Source: Massilia horti
GTDB lineage: Bacteria > Pseudomonadota > Gammaproteobacteria > Burkholderiales > Burkholderiaceae_D
Assembly: GCF_004614195.1 (NCBI RefSeq)
Contig: NZ_SPUM01000146.1
Span: 1 to 64,000 of the forward strand
Length of the DNA: 64,000 nucleotides
Reading direction: 5' to 3'
Below the pieces are notes generated by a model. It was not told the origin of the DNA and did no database searches. It worked only from the letters and a program-made list of their open reading frames with translations. A program made the position numbers and the translations under genes. This document shows positions 27,325 to 36,481 of this stretch, in pieces; position 1 is the stretch's first letter, and the number at the start of each line of letters is the position of its first letter.

Positions 27325-29808
27325 TCAGAACCCGTAGGTGGCGCGTGCGTAGACGAAACGGCCCGAGTGCCCGAACGGACCGTAGTTCGAGAACGGCGCG
27401 TTGTTGGTCGTGTTCAGCGCCGGCGGCAGCGTTTCTGGATAGACGTCGAACAGGTTGTCCGCGCCCAGCGCCAGGTTCAGGTTCTTGCTGAGCGCGTAGC
27501 GCGCCTCGAGGTCGACCACGGTTTTGGCGCCCATCTTGAAATCGAACGCCGCCGTGGTGCCTGGCGAGAGCACTTCGCCGTAACGGGTCGCGCGGACCGT
27601 CGTGCCCCACTGGCCCAGCTTCCAGTTCATGTTGGCGCTGAGCTTGTTCTTCGGCTGGCCCTGTTCCAGAGTCAGCACGTTGACGCGGTCAAACAGCGAC
27701 GGCGCCGGGTTCAGTGCCGTGAGCTGGGCGGTGGTCGGCACCTTGGTCACTTCGGTGCGGTTGATGTTGCCGGCGACCGTGAAGTCGAACTTGCCCGCGT
27801 CGCCAAGGTTGACCGGCCAGCTCACCACCACGTCCAGGCCCTGGTTCTTGGTGTCGACGCCGTTGATGAAGAAACGGCCGCCGCCCACGCCGATGAAGCC
27901 CTGCGTGGTCAGGTAGCTGCGCACGTTGGCCTGGGTCAGGTTCTCCGACAGCACGATGCGATCCTTGACGTCGATGCGGTAGGCGTCGACCGTCACGTTG
28001 ACCGGATCGAAACGCATCACCGCGCCCAGCGACAGGTTGACCGATTTTTCGGCCTTGAGCGGCGTGGCGCCGAGTGCCTTCGCGACCGGGTCGGTCGGCT
28101 TGAAGGTGGTGATCTCGAACGGCACGCCGTTGATGAAGTTGGTCGCGGTCGAGGTGTAGTTCTGCTGCTGCATCGACGGCGCGCGGAAGCCATTCTGCAG
28201 CGAGCCGCGCAGCGCGAACTGCTTGGAAAAGTCGTAGCGGCCCGCGACCTTGCCGGCCAGGCTGTTGCCGAAATCCGAGTAGTGCTCGGCGCGGATGGCC
28301 ATCGAGCCGAGGAACTCGGGCGTCAGGTTCGCTTCCAGGTCGACGAAGGCGCCGACCGCAGTGCGGCGCTGGGAGGTCTCGTTGGCCGGACGGAAGCCCG
28401 GGAACACCTGCGCACCCGGGGCGGCCGGGGTGCCGTTCGCCAGGATTTCGCCGCCGTAGCGGTAGGAGTCCGGCTCACCGGCCTTCAGCTCGTAGCCTTC
28501 GCGGCGCGCCTCGGTGCCAACCGCCACGTTCAGGGGCGAAGCCAGGCCGCCCACCGCGACCGAGCGCACGCCGGTCAGGTTGAACACCAGCTGGTCATAC
28601 GAAAAGCCGCCGGCATCGAACCGGGTCTTGCTGGATGGGCCGATCGAGCGGTTCAGCGTGTTCTGGATCTCGTAGCGCATCTTGTTCTGGCCGTAGCCGA
28701 GCGAGGCGTCCATGTCCCAGTCGCCGAGCGTCCAGGTCACGCCGCCGGTGCCTGCAAAGTCGTCCACCGTCGGCGCGATGATCGGCAAGAAGCCGTCCGG
28801 GTAGATCGACATGATGTTGCGCGCGTCCTGGGCCGGGCGGAAGTAGCCGGCCGAGCGCGCCTTGCGGTTCTGGTAACTTGCCCAGCCATACAGCTTGACG
28901 CCGTCGCCCAGCGTGTTGCCGGCGTTGGCGAACAGGGTCGACTGCTTCATCTCGGGGTCGCCGAACCAGGCGTTGAAGCGGTTGAAGGTCATCTCCTTCG
29001 GGTCGTAGGCGTTGTTCACCTTCGGGTACTGCTGGCGCATGTCGTAGCCGCCGCGCTCGGTGCGCGCCTGGTCCTTGTATTCGGCCGCCAGGGTGATGTA
29101 GCCGGTATCGCCCCAAGGCAGGCCCTTCCAGGCGCTGACGGTGGTGGCCTGGCCGTCGGTGCGCTTGCGCGAGGCCGGCGCGGTCCAGGTGCCGCCGGCC
29201 GGTGGCACGTCGTTCGACAGGTCGTATTCGGTGATGCGCGCGCCATAGGTGAGCGTGCCCTCGCCGCCGCTCTTGTCGGTGCGCAGGCGGACATTGACCA
29301 CGCCGGCGATCGCGTCCGAACCGTACTGGGCGGCCGCGCCATCGCGCAGCACCTCGATGTTCTTGACGATCGCGGTCGGAATCGTGTTCATGTCGACCGC
29401 CGCCGAGCCGCGGCCGATGCTGCCGTTGACGTTCACCAGCGACGAGGCGTGGCGGCGCTTGGAGTTCACCAGCACCAGGGTCTGGTCGGGCGCCATGCCG
29501 CGCAGGGTGGCCGGGCGCACGGTGTCGGTGCCGTCGGTGATGGCCGGGCGCGGAAAGTTCAGGGACGGCAGGGCGACCGAGAGCGCCTGGTTCAGTTCGG
29601 TGGTACCGCTGGTCTTGAGCGTATCGACCGGGATGATGTCGACCGGCGAGGCCGTGTCGAGCGCGGTGCGGTTGGCTACCCGCGTGCCGGTCACGACCAC
29701 GGTGCCGGCATCGGCGTTGGCAGTTTCCTGGGCAGAGGCACCAGCCGCGAACAGCGAGGTGATTGCGATGGCGAGGACTTTCTTTTTCGATACGACTTTC
29801 TTGTGCAT
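27325..29808 (-). CDS. TonB-dependent outer-membrane receptor
   Basis: An 827-residue receptor importing an unknown ligand with TonB energy. The signal peptide (KKKVLAIAITSLFAAGASAQ) is followed by a TonB-box-like segment (AGTVVVTGTRV) and a plug domain (residues 40-160; LRGMAPDQTLVLVNSKRR, VEVLRDGAAAQYGSDAIAGVVN). The beta barrel ends with the terminal aromatic YARATYGF. There is no FecI/FecR pair or ABC importer next to it, so no clue to iron or carbohydrate specificity. CarO/iron-catecholate-like and peptide-type receptors remain possible. Confidence 0.92.
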   Translation of the reverse strand: MHKKVVSKKKVLAIAITSLFAAGASAQETANADAGTVVVTGTRVANRTALDTASPVDIIPVDTLKTSGTTELNQALSVALPSLNFPRPAITDGTDTVRPATLRGMAPDQTLVLVNSKRRHASSLVNVNGSIGRGSAAVDMNTIPTAIVKNIEVLRDGAAAQYGSDAIAGVVNVRLRTDKSGGEGTLTYGARITEYDLSNDVPPAGGTWTAPASRKRTDGQATTVSAWKGLPWGDTGYITLAAEYKDQARTERGGYDMRQQYPKVNNAYDPKEMTFNRFNAWFGDPEMKQSTLFANAGNTLGDGVKLYGWASYQNRKARSAGYFRPAQDARNIMSIYPDGFLPIIAPTVDDFAGTGGVTWTLGDWDMDASLGYGQNKMRYEIQNTLNRSIGPSSKTRFDAGGFSYDQLVFNLTGVRSVAVGGLASPLNVAVGTEARREGYELKAGEPDSYRYGGEILANGTPAAPGAQVFPGFRPANETSQRRTAVGAFVDLEANLTPEFLGSMAIRAEHYSDFGNSLAGKVAGRYDFSKQFALRGSLQNGFRAPSMQQQNYTSTATNFINGVPFEITTFKPTDPVAKALGATPLKAEKSVNLSLGAVMRFDPVNVTVDAYRIDVKDRIVLSENLTQANVRSYLTTQGFIGVGGGRFFINGVDTKNQGLDVVVSWPVNLGDAGKFDFTVAGNINRTEVTKVPTTAQLTALNPAPSLFDRVNVLTLEQGQPKNKLSANMNWKLGQWGTTVRATRYGEVLSPGTTAAFDFKMGAKTVVDLEARYALSKNLNLALGADNLFDVYPETLPPALNTTNNAPFSNYGPFGHSGRFVYARATYGF

Positions 29809-30163
29809 ATTATTGTCTCCCTGTTTGTTTTACGGCGCTTGTCGCGCACTTTGTTTTCTTCGCAACAAGTGCCGCAGCCATACTGGGGCGCGCACAGGTG
29901 GATGTCAATACTGACAACGAACCCTTGTCGGGGGAATAACAACAGTCGGGGCAGCTTGCAGGTCAGGGCGCGCCGCAGTCGGCTCAGGTTTTCGTGCCGC
30001 TGCCGGGCGTGCGCGGCGCCTGCATACGGTTTAGCCCGGCTTTTTGCATTTCATCCTTGAAAATCTGCAGCTCGTCGCGTTTCCGGGGCGGCCCCGATGA
30101 CCGATACGTATAGTGTCAGCATCTCTGGCTGCGGGACTGCAGCTGGGTATTCAAGGAGACGAC
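29809..30163. other. Divergent intergenic region (TonB receptor / BrnA-like gene)
   Basis: A 355-base interval that must hold the promoters of both flanking genes. I see no ORF with a ribosome-binding site, no clear Fur-box and no RNA structure. Confidence 0.4.
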
Positions 30164-30373
30164 ATGAACCTCGAAGCAAACGTGACCACCGCCCCGATCC
30201 GCCGCGCCCGCCAGGTCAAGCGCAAGACCCGCATCACGATCTACCTCGACGACGAAGTGCTGGCCGAATTCCGCTCGTTGTCCGAACGCAGTGGCACCGG
30301 CTACCAGACCCTGATCAACGCAGCGCTGCGCAGCGGCTTGCCGGCCGGCGGGGCCGAGCCGCGCCTGGCCTGA
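30164..30373 (+). CDS. BrnA-like ribbon-helix-helix antitoxin/regulator (orphan)
   Basis: A 69-residue protein with AAGGAG six bases before its ATG. Residues 20-60 read KRKTRITIYLDDEVLAEFRSLSERSGTGYQTLINAALRSGL, the ribbon-helix-helix pattern of BrnA antitoxins (R-x-T-I-x-LDDxV..GxGYQTxINAALR). BrnA normally represses its own operon and neutralises the RNase BrnT encoded immediately upstream. No BrnT-like ORF is present here, so this is an orphan or a chromosomal regulator. Confidence 0.75.
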   Translation: MNLEANVTTAPIRRARQVKRKTRITIYLDDEVLAEFRSLSERSGTGYQTLINAALRSGLPAGGAEPRLA

Positions 30374-30472
30374 CGGATTGGCGTTTCCGGGGCTTCCGCC
30401 CAAGGGGGGAAATGATTACACTTGGCAAGTATTTGTGCTAATCTTCCCGCTCTTTTAACCCCGGAGGGACTT

Positions 30473-30757
30473 ATGAAAAAAGGCGAACTGATCGCGGAAT
30501 TTGCGAAGCGCACCGAGATGTCCAGCGCCGCCGCCAACGCTGCGGTGAACACGGTCATCGACATCATCACCGAGCGTCTGAAAAAGGGCGACACGGTGGG
30601 CATCACCGGCTTCGGCACCTTCTCGGTGACCAAGCGCGCAGCCCGCAAAGGCCGCAACCCGGCAACCGGCGACGTGATCAAGATCGCTGCGTCGAAGACC
30701 CCGCGTTTTGCTGCCGGCGCCACCCTGAAGGCCGCCGTCAATCCGAAGAAGAAGTAA
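30473..30757 (+). CDS. HU-family nucleoid-associated DNA-binding protein
   Basis: A 94-residue HU-like protein with GAGGG upstream of the ATG. The N-terminal helices (KKGELIAEFAKRTEMSSAAANAAVNTVIDII) and the DNA-binding arm (GFGTFSVTKRAARKGRNPATGDVIKI) fit the family, including the GF-G-F and R-x-G-x-NP-x-T-G signature. It has a slightly extended basic C terminus (AAVNPKKK). It is probably expressed from its own promoter. Confidence 0.92.
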   Translation: MKKGELIAEFAKRTEMSSAAANAAVNTVIDIITERLKKGDTVGITGFGTFSVTKRAARKGRNPATGDVIKIAASKTPRFAAGATLKAAVNPKKK

Positions 30758-30850
30758 GCTGCACCCCCCACGGCAAGGCGCCGCAGCCCGGTCCTCGCGA
30801 CCGCTGCGCGCCGCGCCTGCTTTTCCCTCCTCCCTGCCCCGAGCTGTCGC

Positions 30851-31489
30851 ATGAGCTTTGCCACCTGGTTTTCGTTTTTCGTCGCCGGCGTATTGATCGC
30901 CGTGTCGCCCGGCTCGGGCGCGGTGCTGTCGATGTCGCACGGCCTGGCGTACGGCTTGAAGAAGGCCAGCGCCACGGTGATCGGCCTGCAGCTTGGGCTG
31001 ATGCTGGTGTTTGCGATCGCCGGCGCCGGGGTCGGTTCGCTGCTGCTTGCGTCCAGCGTCGCGTTCATGGTCGTCAAGACGGTCGGCGCGCTGTACCTGA
31101 TTTACCTGGGCCTGTCGCAATGGCGCTCCAAAGCCGAAGCCAGCGCGGTCTCGACCGATGGCCTGGCCGCGCATCCCTCGTTCGGCCAGCGCGTGCTCAC
31201 CGGGTTCCTGACCAACGCCACCAACCCCAAAGGCATCATCTTCATGGTCGCGGTGCTGCCGGGCTTTATTTCGGCCCACGCGCCGCTGCTGCCGCAACTG
31301 CTGATCCTGGGCGTGACGATGATGGCAATCGACGTCACTGTCATGCACGGCTACGCATTCCTGGCCGCCTCGATGCAGCGCTTTTTTCGCGACCCGAGTG
31401 CGGTCAAGCTGCAGAACCGCTTCTTCGGCGGCATGCTGATGGTGGTCGGCACCCTGCTGTTCTTCGTCAAACGCACCCACGGCGCGTGA
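30851..31489 (+). CDS. LysE/RhtB family amino-acid exporter
   Basis: A 212-residue inner-membrane protein with about six hydrophobic segments and the family opening (FFVAGVLIAVSPGSGAVLSMSHGLAYGLKKASATVIGLQLG), plus GFLTNATNPKGIIFMVAVLPGFI in the middle. This places it in the LysE/RhtB translocator family that exports amino acids or homoserine lactone-like solutes. The exact substrate is unknown. Confidence 0.88.
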   Translation: MSFATWFSFFVAGVLIAVSPGSGAVLSMSHGLAYGLKKASATVIGLQLGLMLVFAIAGAGVGSLLLASSVAFMVVKTVGALYLIYLGLSQWRSKAEASAVSTDGLAAHPSFGQRVLTGFLTNATNPKGIIFMVAVLPGFISAHAPLLPQLLILGVTMMAIDVTVMHGYAFLAASMQRFFRDPSAVKLQNRFFGGMLMVVGTLLFFVKRTHGA

Positions 31490-31644
31490 CGGCCGGGGGC
31501 CATCGCTGGCCCCGGTCTTACACCTACTATTTACTGGCAGAGTGAAACTTTCTGTAACCCACGTCGTCCGACGTGGCATAGTTGCGTTATAACAGTTAAA
31601 CGCCCTGAGTCCCGCCGGGACACGGTTTTTTGCTGGAGCCTTCG

Positions 31645-33750
31645 ATGAGTAACAGTTTGCGCAAGACCGTGACGCTGCTGGCGTTCACCTTCGTCTGCAC
31701 CACCGCATTGGCCGACGATCCACCGGCCAGGGTCGGCCGCGTATCCCTCACCCAGGGCCAGGTTTCGATCAGCGACGACGTCGGCGTGCCGGCTTTGAGC
31801 GCGCAGGTGAACTGGCCGGTCACGTCGCACAACACCATCACCACCGCGCCTGGCGGGCGCACCGAGCTGCGCATCGGCTCCACATCGGTGCGGCTGGATG
31901 GCGATTCGGCGCTCGAAGTGACCGAACTGGATGACGACAACCTGCGCCTGCGCCTTTACTACGGCAGTGCCAGCATTCGCATCGCCGATGCCGGTGTCCT
32001 CCCGGGCTTCGAGCTGGCCACGCCGCAGGCACGGGTGCGCTTGCAGCAGCCGGGCCGTATCCGGGTCGACGCCGAGCGCGTGCTGGACACCAGCACCGTC
32101 CAGGTGTTCGACGGCGTGGCCCAAATCGAGGGCGGCGGTACCAGCCTGACGATCCGCGCCGGCCGGCGCGTCGACGTCCAGAACGACGAGGTGCGCACCT
32201 TTCAAGCCACCAGCGACGCGTTCGACGACTGGTCGTCCACGCGTGACCAGTACGGTGACCGTTCGCAGTCGACGCGTTACGTCACGTCGGAGATGACCGG
32301 CTACGAGGACCTGGACCGCTATGGCAGATGGACCTCCAGTGCCGAATATGGCCCGCTGTGGACACCAACGGTGGGGCCGGACTGGGTGCCGTACAGCGAC
32401 GGCAGCTGGACCTGGATCGAGCCGTGGGGCTGGACCTGGGTCGACAACGCGCCGTGGGGCTATGCGCCGTTCCACTACGGACGCTGGGTGTATGTGAACA
32501 GGCGCTGGTGTTGGGCGCCGGGTGTGCGCGACTATCGCCCTGTGTGGGCGCCTGCGCTGGTCGGCTGGGTCGGCGGCGCCAACTGGGACCTGACCTTCCG
32601 CGACCGGCGCCGGGCGCCTGCGCTGGGCTGGTATCCGCTCACGCCGCATGACCGCTTCGAACCGTGGTTTCGCACGTCCGACGACCACCGCCGCTCGTGG
32701 AACCGTAATCTGCGACCGGATAACAAACGCGACCAGGGGCATCGCGCCGGCCTGACCGTGGTGCCGAATGACGCCTTCCGTCAACGCGACCGGGTCGAGG
32801 TGTCGCGCATATCGCGCGTCACGCCGCCGACGCTGGCCTTGCAGAACGCGCCGTCCGTGCAGCCGCCGTCGCGCGAGGGCGCGCGGCCGGGCCGCGACCG
32901 GTTTGCGCCGGGTGGCTTCGATCGCGGCCAGCGCCCGCCGGTGCTGACCGCACCGACCGTGGTGGGCGCGCAGCCACAGCCCCGCCCGAGCCCTAGCTCG
33001 AATCCGAGCCCGAGCTCGGCACCGGTGTTCACTCCCGCGCCGGCCATGTCGAATGAGCAGGCGCAGGGCGCGCCGCGTGCAGGTCGTGGCGAGCGTGGAG
33101 AGCGTGGAGAGCGTGGAGAGCGTGGGACGTTCGACGAGGGCCGGCGCCGTAACCCGATGCCGATCGAGACTGGTGGACAGCCGTTCGAGCGGACCGCACC
33201 CGCGCCGGTACCGGGAACGGTGGTTAGTTCGCAGCCGGAGAACAGGCCGGTGCCAGGGACCGTGGTCGGGTCGCAGACGCGCCCGGGGCCGGTGCCGGGT
33301 ACTGTAGTCGGATCGCAGCCGCGAATGGGGCCGGCACCCGGTACGGTGGTCGGGTCGCAGCCGAACATGGGACCGGCGCCGGGCACGGCGATCGGCTCGG
33401 AGCCGCCTACGCCTGCGCCGCTGTTCGTGCCCCGGCCGGAGCGGTCGCACCGCGAAGATGGCCAGTTCGAACACCGGGGCCAATTCGAAAACCGGGGTCA
33501 GTTCGAAAACCGCGGCCAGTCCGAACACCGGGGCGAGTCCGAACGCCGGGGCCAGAACGAACCCCGCTGGCGCGAAGCGAATGCCACCCCGCGCCCTGCA
33601 CCGCAGCCAGCCGTTGCGCCGGCACCGCCGCCACCCGCAGCGCCGCCGCCCATGCCCATGGCGGCCCCGCGCGAGGCCCCTGCTTCGGCTCCGGCCAGAG
33701 AGCACCGGCGCGGCAGCAGCGAGGATCGCGGGCGCCAGGAGGAGCGTTGA
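31645..33750 (+). CDS. FecR-domain / DUF6600 secreted protein with tandem-repeat C terminus
   Basis: A 701-residue protein with a signal peptide (RKTVTLLAFTFVCTTALA). Residues 30-190 form a FecR-like beta domain (VSLTQGQVSI...TAPGGRTELRIGSTSVRLDG). Residues 215-370 are a Trp-rich DUF6600 region (WTWIEPWGWTWVDNAPWGYAPFHYGRW). The last 300 residues are low-complexity: (GERG)n near 33090-33125, five units of a GPVPGTVVGSQ-like 11-mer (33200-33400), and about six seven-residue units of the QFENRGQ kind (33460-33560), ending in Pro/Ala-rich sequence. The start at 31645 has TGGAG upstream. It is probably envelope-anchored or periplasmic, role unknown. Confidence 0.78.
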   Translation: MSNSLRKTVTLLAFTFVCTTALADDPPARVGRVSLTQGQVSISDDVGVPALSAQVNWPVTSHNTITTAPGGRTELRIGSTSVRLDGDSALEVTELDDDNLRLRLYYGSASIRIADAGVLPGFELATPQARVRLQQPGRIRVDAERVLDTSTVQVFDGVAQIEGGGTSLTIRAGRRVDVQNDEVRTFQATSDAFDDWSSTRDQYGDRSQSTRYVTSEMTGYEDLDRYGRWTSSAEYGPLWTPTVGPDWVPYSDGSWTWIEPWGWTWVDNAPWGYAPFHYGRWVYVNRRWCWAPGVRDYRPVWAPALVGWVGGANWDLTFRDRRRAPALGWYPLTPHDRFEPWFRTSDDHRRSWNRNLRPDNKRDQGHRAGLTVVPNDAFRQRDRVEVSRISRVTPPTLALQNAPSVQPPSREGARPGRDRFAPGGFDRGQRPPVLTAPTVVGAQPQPRPSPSSNPSPSSAPVFTPAPAMSNEQAQGAPRAGRGERGERGERGERGTFDEGRRRNPMPIETGGQPFERTAPAPVPGTVVSSQPENRPVPGTVVGSQTRPGPVPGTVVGSQPRMGPAPGTVVGSQPNMGPAPGTAIGSEPPTPAPLFVPRPERSHREDGQFEHRGQFENRGQFENRGQSEHRGESERRGQNEPRWREANATPRPAPQPAVAPAPPPPAAPPPMPMAAPREAPASAPAREHRRGSSEDRGRQEER

Positions 33751-33807
33751 TGCAGGTAATGGTGCAAGCAAATTGCACCGTGAATTGCTAGCGTACGAAA
33801 GATTGCA

Positions 33808-33923
33808 CGTCGTTCCCGGGCTCGGCGCCCCCCTTGGCGGGAACCCATGCTGAGCGTCATTTCACGCTGCCTATGGGGGGAACAGCGCCAGTGGCGCTGT
33901 TCCCGCCTGCGCGGGGACGACGA
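33808..33923. repeat. Dispersed palindromic repeat, copy B
   Basis: The reverse complement of this stretch matches copy A at 27120-27246 through its core, with only scattered differences (both hold GCGCCACTGGCGCTGTTCC). It lies between the FecR/DUF6600 gene and a terminator. The whole interval 33751-34052 contains this repeat and the terminator and no gene. Confidence 0.7.
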
Positions 33924-33981
33924 TTGCGGGGGGCGTTTGGCGTGATTCATGATACGGGGTGGCACACCGCAGTTTCATATG

Positions 33982-34015
33982 AAAAAAGCCCCGGCTGGAG
34001 TAACCGGGGCTTTTT
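33982..34015. terminator. Rho-independent terminator, bidirectional
   Basis: AAAAAGCCCCGG and CCGGGGCTTTTT form a 12-base inverted repeat around a nine-base loop, with A and T runs at the two ends. It can stop both the rightward FecR/DUF6600 transcript and the leftward purine-transport operon. Confidence 0.9.
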
Positions 34016-34052
34016 CATTTTGAACTCTCGTCCGAGGAGGAGGGCAGCCGTT

Positions 34053-34895
34053 CTAGAAGTGATAGTCGGCCCTGATCATCGGCGTTCTGGCAGTCGCGCC
34101 CGGGACGGTGCTGCTGTCATTGCCGAATTTGTTCTTCCAGTATTGATACGCCAACCCGACACGCAAGGTTTTAGGCTTGGCATCGAAGAAGTGACTCACG
34201 TCGTACATGAGCTGCACATCGATGTTGGTTTCGGGCGCCGTATCCTTCCCAAACTCGTTCTTTCCTTTGGCAGCGATAAAGTTGGCGTAGCCTTCCAGCG
34301 ACAGCCCCGTCGAACCTAGCGGGATGCCCCACGCTGCGCTGAGCATGGGGTGTGTGTCATACCGGTAGCGTGGCGTGCTCACTTGGGTGAAGGTGCTGTA
34401 GGGCGCGTTGCTTTCCCAGAGGGCGAGCAGGCTCACGTTGAGCATGCCAGGGACGTCGAACATGACTGTCGGGCCCGCTACCAGCATGCGCTTCTTCGAG
34501 TTGTAGCCGGCATCGGTCTTGGTGTTGAGGTCGAATCCCGCGGTCAGGCCGACACCGCGCACCGGCCCGAACTGGATAGGCGTGCCTGTCACCTTTCCCA
34601 AATCCACGGTATTGCGATAGACGATATAGACCTCGTGCGCGCCGTTGGTCGAGCCCTTGGCGGACGGATCATTTTTGTCGGACAACAGCATGTCGACATT
34701 GAAGAAATTGGTTCCGTACTTGTAACCGCTGGCATGGTTCAGGTTCAGGATATTCTTGCTGATGTCATTGGTGTTGAACGGCTCGGCGAATCGGTTGCCG
34801 GTGCGATAACCGATGGAGGTGTCACTCCAGTCAGCGGCCTGGCTGGCCGCGGTGCCGCCGGCAAGGAGGGCGATGGCGAGCGCGGTGCGTTTCAT
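34053..34895 (-). CDS. Tsx-like nucleoside/nucleobase outer-membrane channel
   Basis: A 280-residue barrel protein with a signal peptide (MKRTALAIALLAGGTAASQA). The mature part begins ADWSDTSIGYRTGNRFAEPFN, the typical N terminus of Tsx/OmpK-type porins, and ends with the terminal aromatic ADYHF. Its ATG overlaps the stop of the purine permease by four bases (ATGA), so the two are cotranscribed. In this context it probably lets purines such as urate, xanthine or allantoin cross the outer membrane. Confidence 0.85.
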   Translation of the reverse strand: MKRTALAIALLAGGTAASQAADWSDTSIGYRTGNRFAEPFNTNDISKNILNLNHASGYKYGTNFFNVDMLLSDKNDPSAKGSTNGAHEVYIVYRNTVDLGKVTGTPIQFGPVRGVGLTAGFDLNTKTDAGYNSKKRMLVAGPTVMFDVPGMLNVSLLALWESNAPYSTFTQVSTPRYRYDTHPMLSAAWGIPLGSTGLSLEGYANFIAAKGKNEFGKDTAPETNIDVQLMYDVSHFFDAKPKTLRVGLAYQYWKNKFGNDSSTVPGATARTPMIRADYHF

Positions 34896-36388
34896 GCTTT
34901 GCTTCCTTGTGCGATCGAATGTTCTGCTGCGCCGGCTTCTTCATGATGGGCTTCGGGTGCGATGTCCTTGGTGCCATTGAAGAACAGGTTCATCGCCACT
35001 GCGGCCACGGCGGTCAGCAAGATGCCGGAGTCCAGCAGTGGGTGCAGGTTGTGCTCCATTTGCTGCGCCCAGTGCGGCGCGACCAGGGGGACCAGGCCAA
35101 ACCCGACCGATACGGCAACGATGTAGAGGTTAAACCTGTTTTTCCTGAAATCCACCCTGCTCAGGATGCGGATCCCGGAGGCGGCGACCATGCCGAACAT
35201 GACCAGCCCTGCGCCGCCCAGCACAAACTGCGGGATCGCTTCGACCAGTGCCGCCATCTTGGGCAACATGCCCAACACGATCATGATGATGCCCCCTGCC
35301 ACGCAGACCCAACGGCTCTTTACCCCGGTGACCGCCACCAATCCGACGTTCTGCGAGAAGCTGGTATGGGGGAAGGAATTGAAGATGCCCCCGATCAGGG
35401 TTCCCAAACCATCGGTACGCAGACCCGCCGCCAATTGCGCCTGGTCGATCTTCTTGCATGTCATGTCCGACAACGCCAGGAACATGCCCGCGGACTCGAT
35501 CATGACGACGATCATTACCACGGTGATGGTCAGGATCATGACGATGTCAAATGTCGGCATGCCAAAGGCGAACGGGGTGATGAGCTGGAACCAATCTGCC
35601 TTGCCGACTTTGTCGAAGTGCATCTTGCCGGTCGCGATGGCGATGGCACACCCCGCCACGATGCCCAGCAGGACGGAAATGTTGGCGATAAAGCCGCGGG
35701 TGTAGCGCACAAGCAGCAGGATGGACAGCAACACGAAACCGGCGATCGCCATGTTGTCCAGTGCACCGTAGCCCGGGTTGGCAACCATCGGGATCGGGCC
35801 GGACAGCTTCATCACCGGCGCGGCCCCCGCGCTGGCTTTGGCCTGGTCGACCATTGCGATCAGTTTGGCCGTGTCGACGTTCTGCGCGAGCGAATCCGGA
35901 CCGCCCATGGCCCAGCCCACGCCGACCCGCATCAGGCTGATGCCGATGACCAGGATGATGGTTCCCGTGACGACTGGCGGAAAGAAGCGCAGCATTCGGC
36001 TCATCAGCGGAGCGATCAACAAGGCGAGCGCGCCCGCGCCGATGCCGGCTCCGAAGATCGCCCTGGCGCCCTCGACCCCGGGCACGGCGGTGGCGATCGC
36101 TACCATCGGCCCGACGGCAGCGAAGGTCACGCCCATCATGACCGGCAGCCTGATGCCGAACCACGACGTCAGTCCGAACGACTGGATCAGGGTCACCAGG
36201 CCGCAACAGAACAGGTCGGCGGAAATCAGCATCGTCACTTCTTCGGGGCTCAACTTCAGTGCCCGGCCAACGATCAATGGCACCGCGATGGCCCCGGCAT
36301 ACATCACCAGTACGTGCTGCAAGCCGAGTGCGGTCAAACGCCCGAGGGGCAGTTTCTCGTCCACCGGGTGGACGCTGTGATGGGTCAT
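34892..36388 (-). CDS. Nucleobase:cation symporter-2 (urate/xanthine permease)
   Basis: A 498-residue inner-membrane transporter with about 12-14 hydrophobic segments. The NCS2 hallmark is present: the QNVGLVAVTGVKSRWV motif around residue 325 and the preceding FNSFPHTSFSQN. The ESAGMFLALSD stretch is the substrate-binding TM8 region with its conserved Glu. The start at 36388 has AGGAG. It lies 93 bases downstream of puuD and is coupled to the Tsx-like porin. Urate, xanthine or both are likely substrates, given the neighbouring urate pathway. Confidence 0.92.
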   Translation of the reverse strand: MTHHSVHPVDEKLPLGRLTALGLQHVLVMYAGAIAVPLIVGRALKLSPEEVTMLISADLFCCGLVTLIQSFGLTSWFGIRLPVMMGVTFAAVGPMVAIATAVPGVEGARAIFGAGIGAGALALLIAPLMSRMLRFFPPVVTGTIILVIGISLMRVGVGWAMGGPDSLAQNVDTAKLIAMVDQAKASAGAAPVMKLSGPIPMVANPGYGALDNMAIAGFVLLSILLLVRYTRGFIANISVLLGIVAGCAIAIATGKMHFDKVGKADWFQLITPFAFGMPTFDIVMILTITVVMIVVMIESAGMFLALSDMTCKKIDQAQLAAGLRTDGLGTLIGGIFNSFPHTSFSQNVGLVAVTGVKSRWVCVAGGIIMIVLGMLPKMAALVEAIPQFVLGGAGLVMFGMVAASGIRILSRVDFRKNRFNLYIVAVSVGFGLVPLVAPHWAQQMEHNLHPLLDSGILLTAVAAVAMNLFFNGTKDIAPEAHHEEAGAAEHSIAQGSKA

Positions 36389-36481
36389 GCTTGTCTCCTG
36401 ATCATTATCGAATTGTCCGAGCACCAACGATGCGGCTTGTCGGAACGGTGAGCCGCAATGCGGCATCACCTCGCAGGGCGG

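Noticed and set aside
27367-30060. A very long plus-strand open frame opposite the TonB receptor
   Set aside because: It is the complement of a clear receptor gene in high-GC DNA, with Arg/Gly/His-rich low-complexity translation and no motif.
33085-33130. A possible CRISPR-like short repeat run
   Set aside because: It is a coding tandem repeat (GERG) without spacers, inside a continuous reading frame.
34907-36451. A 514-codon plus-strand frame opposite the purine permease
   Set aside because: It is Asp/His/Gln-rich and motif-free, and the opposite strand is an unmistakable NCS2 transporter.
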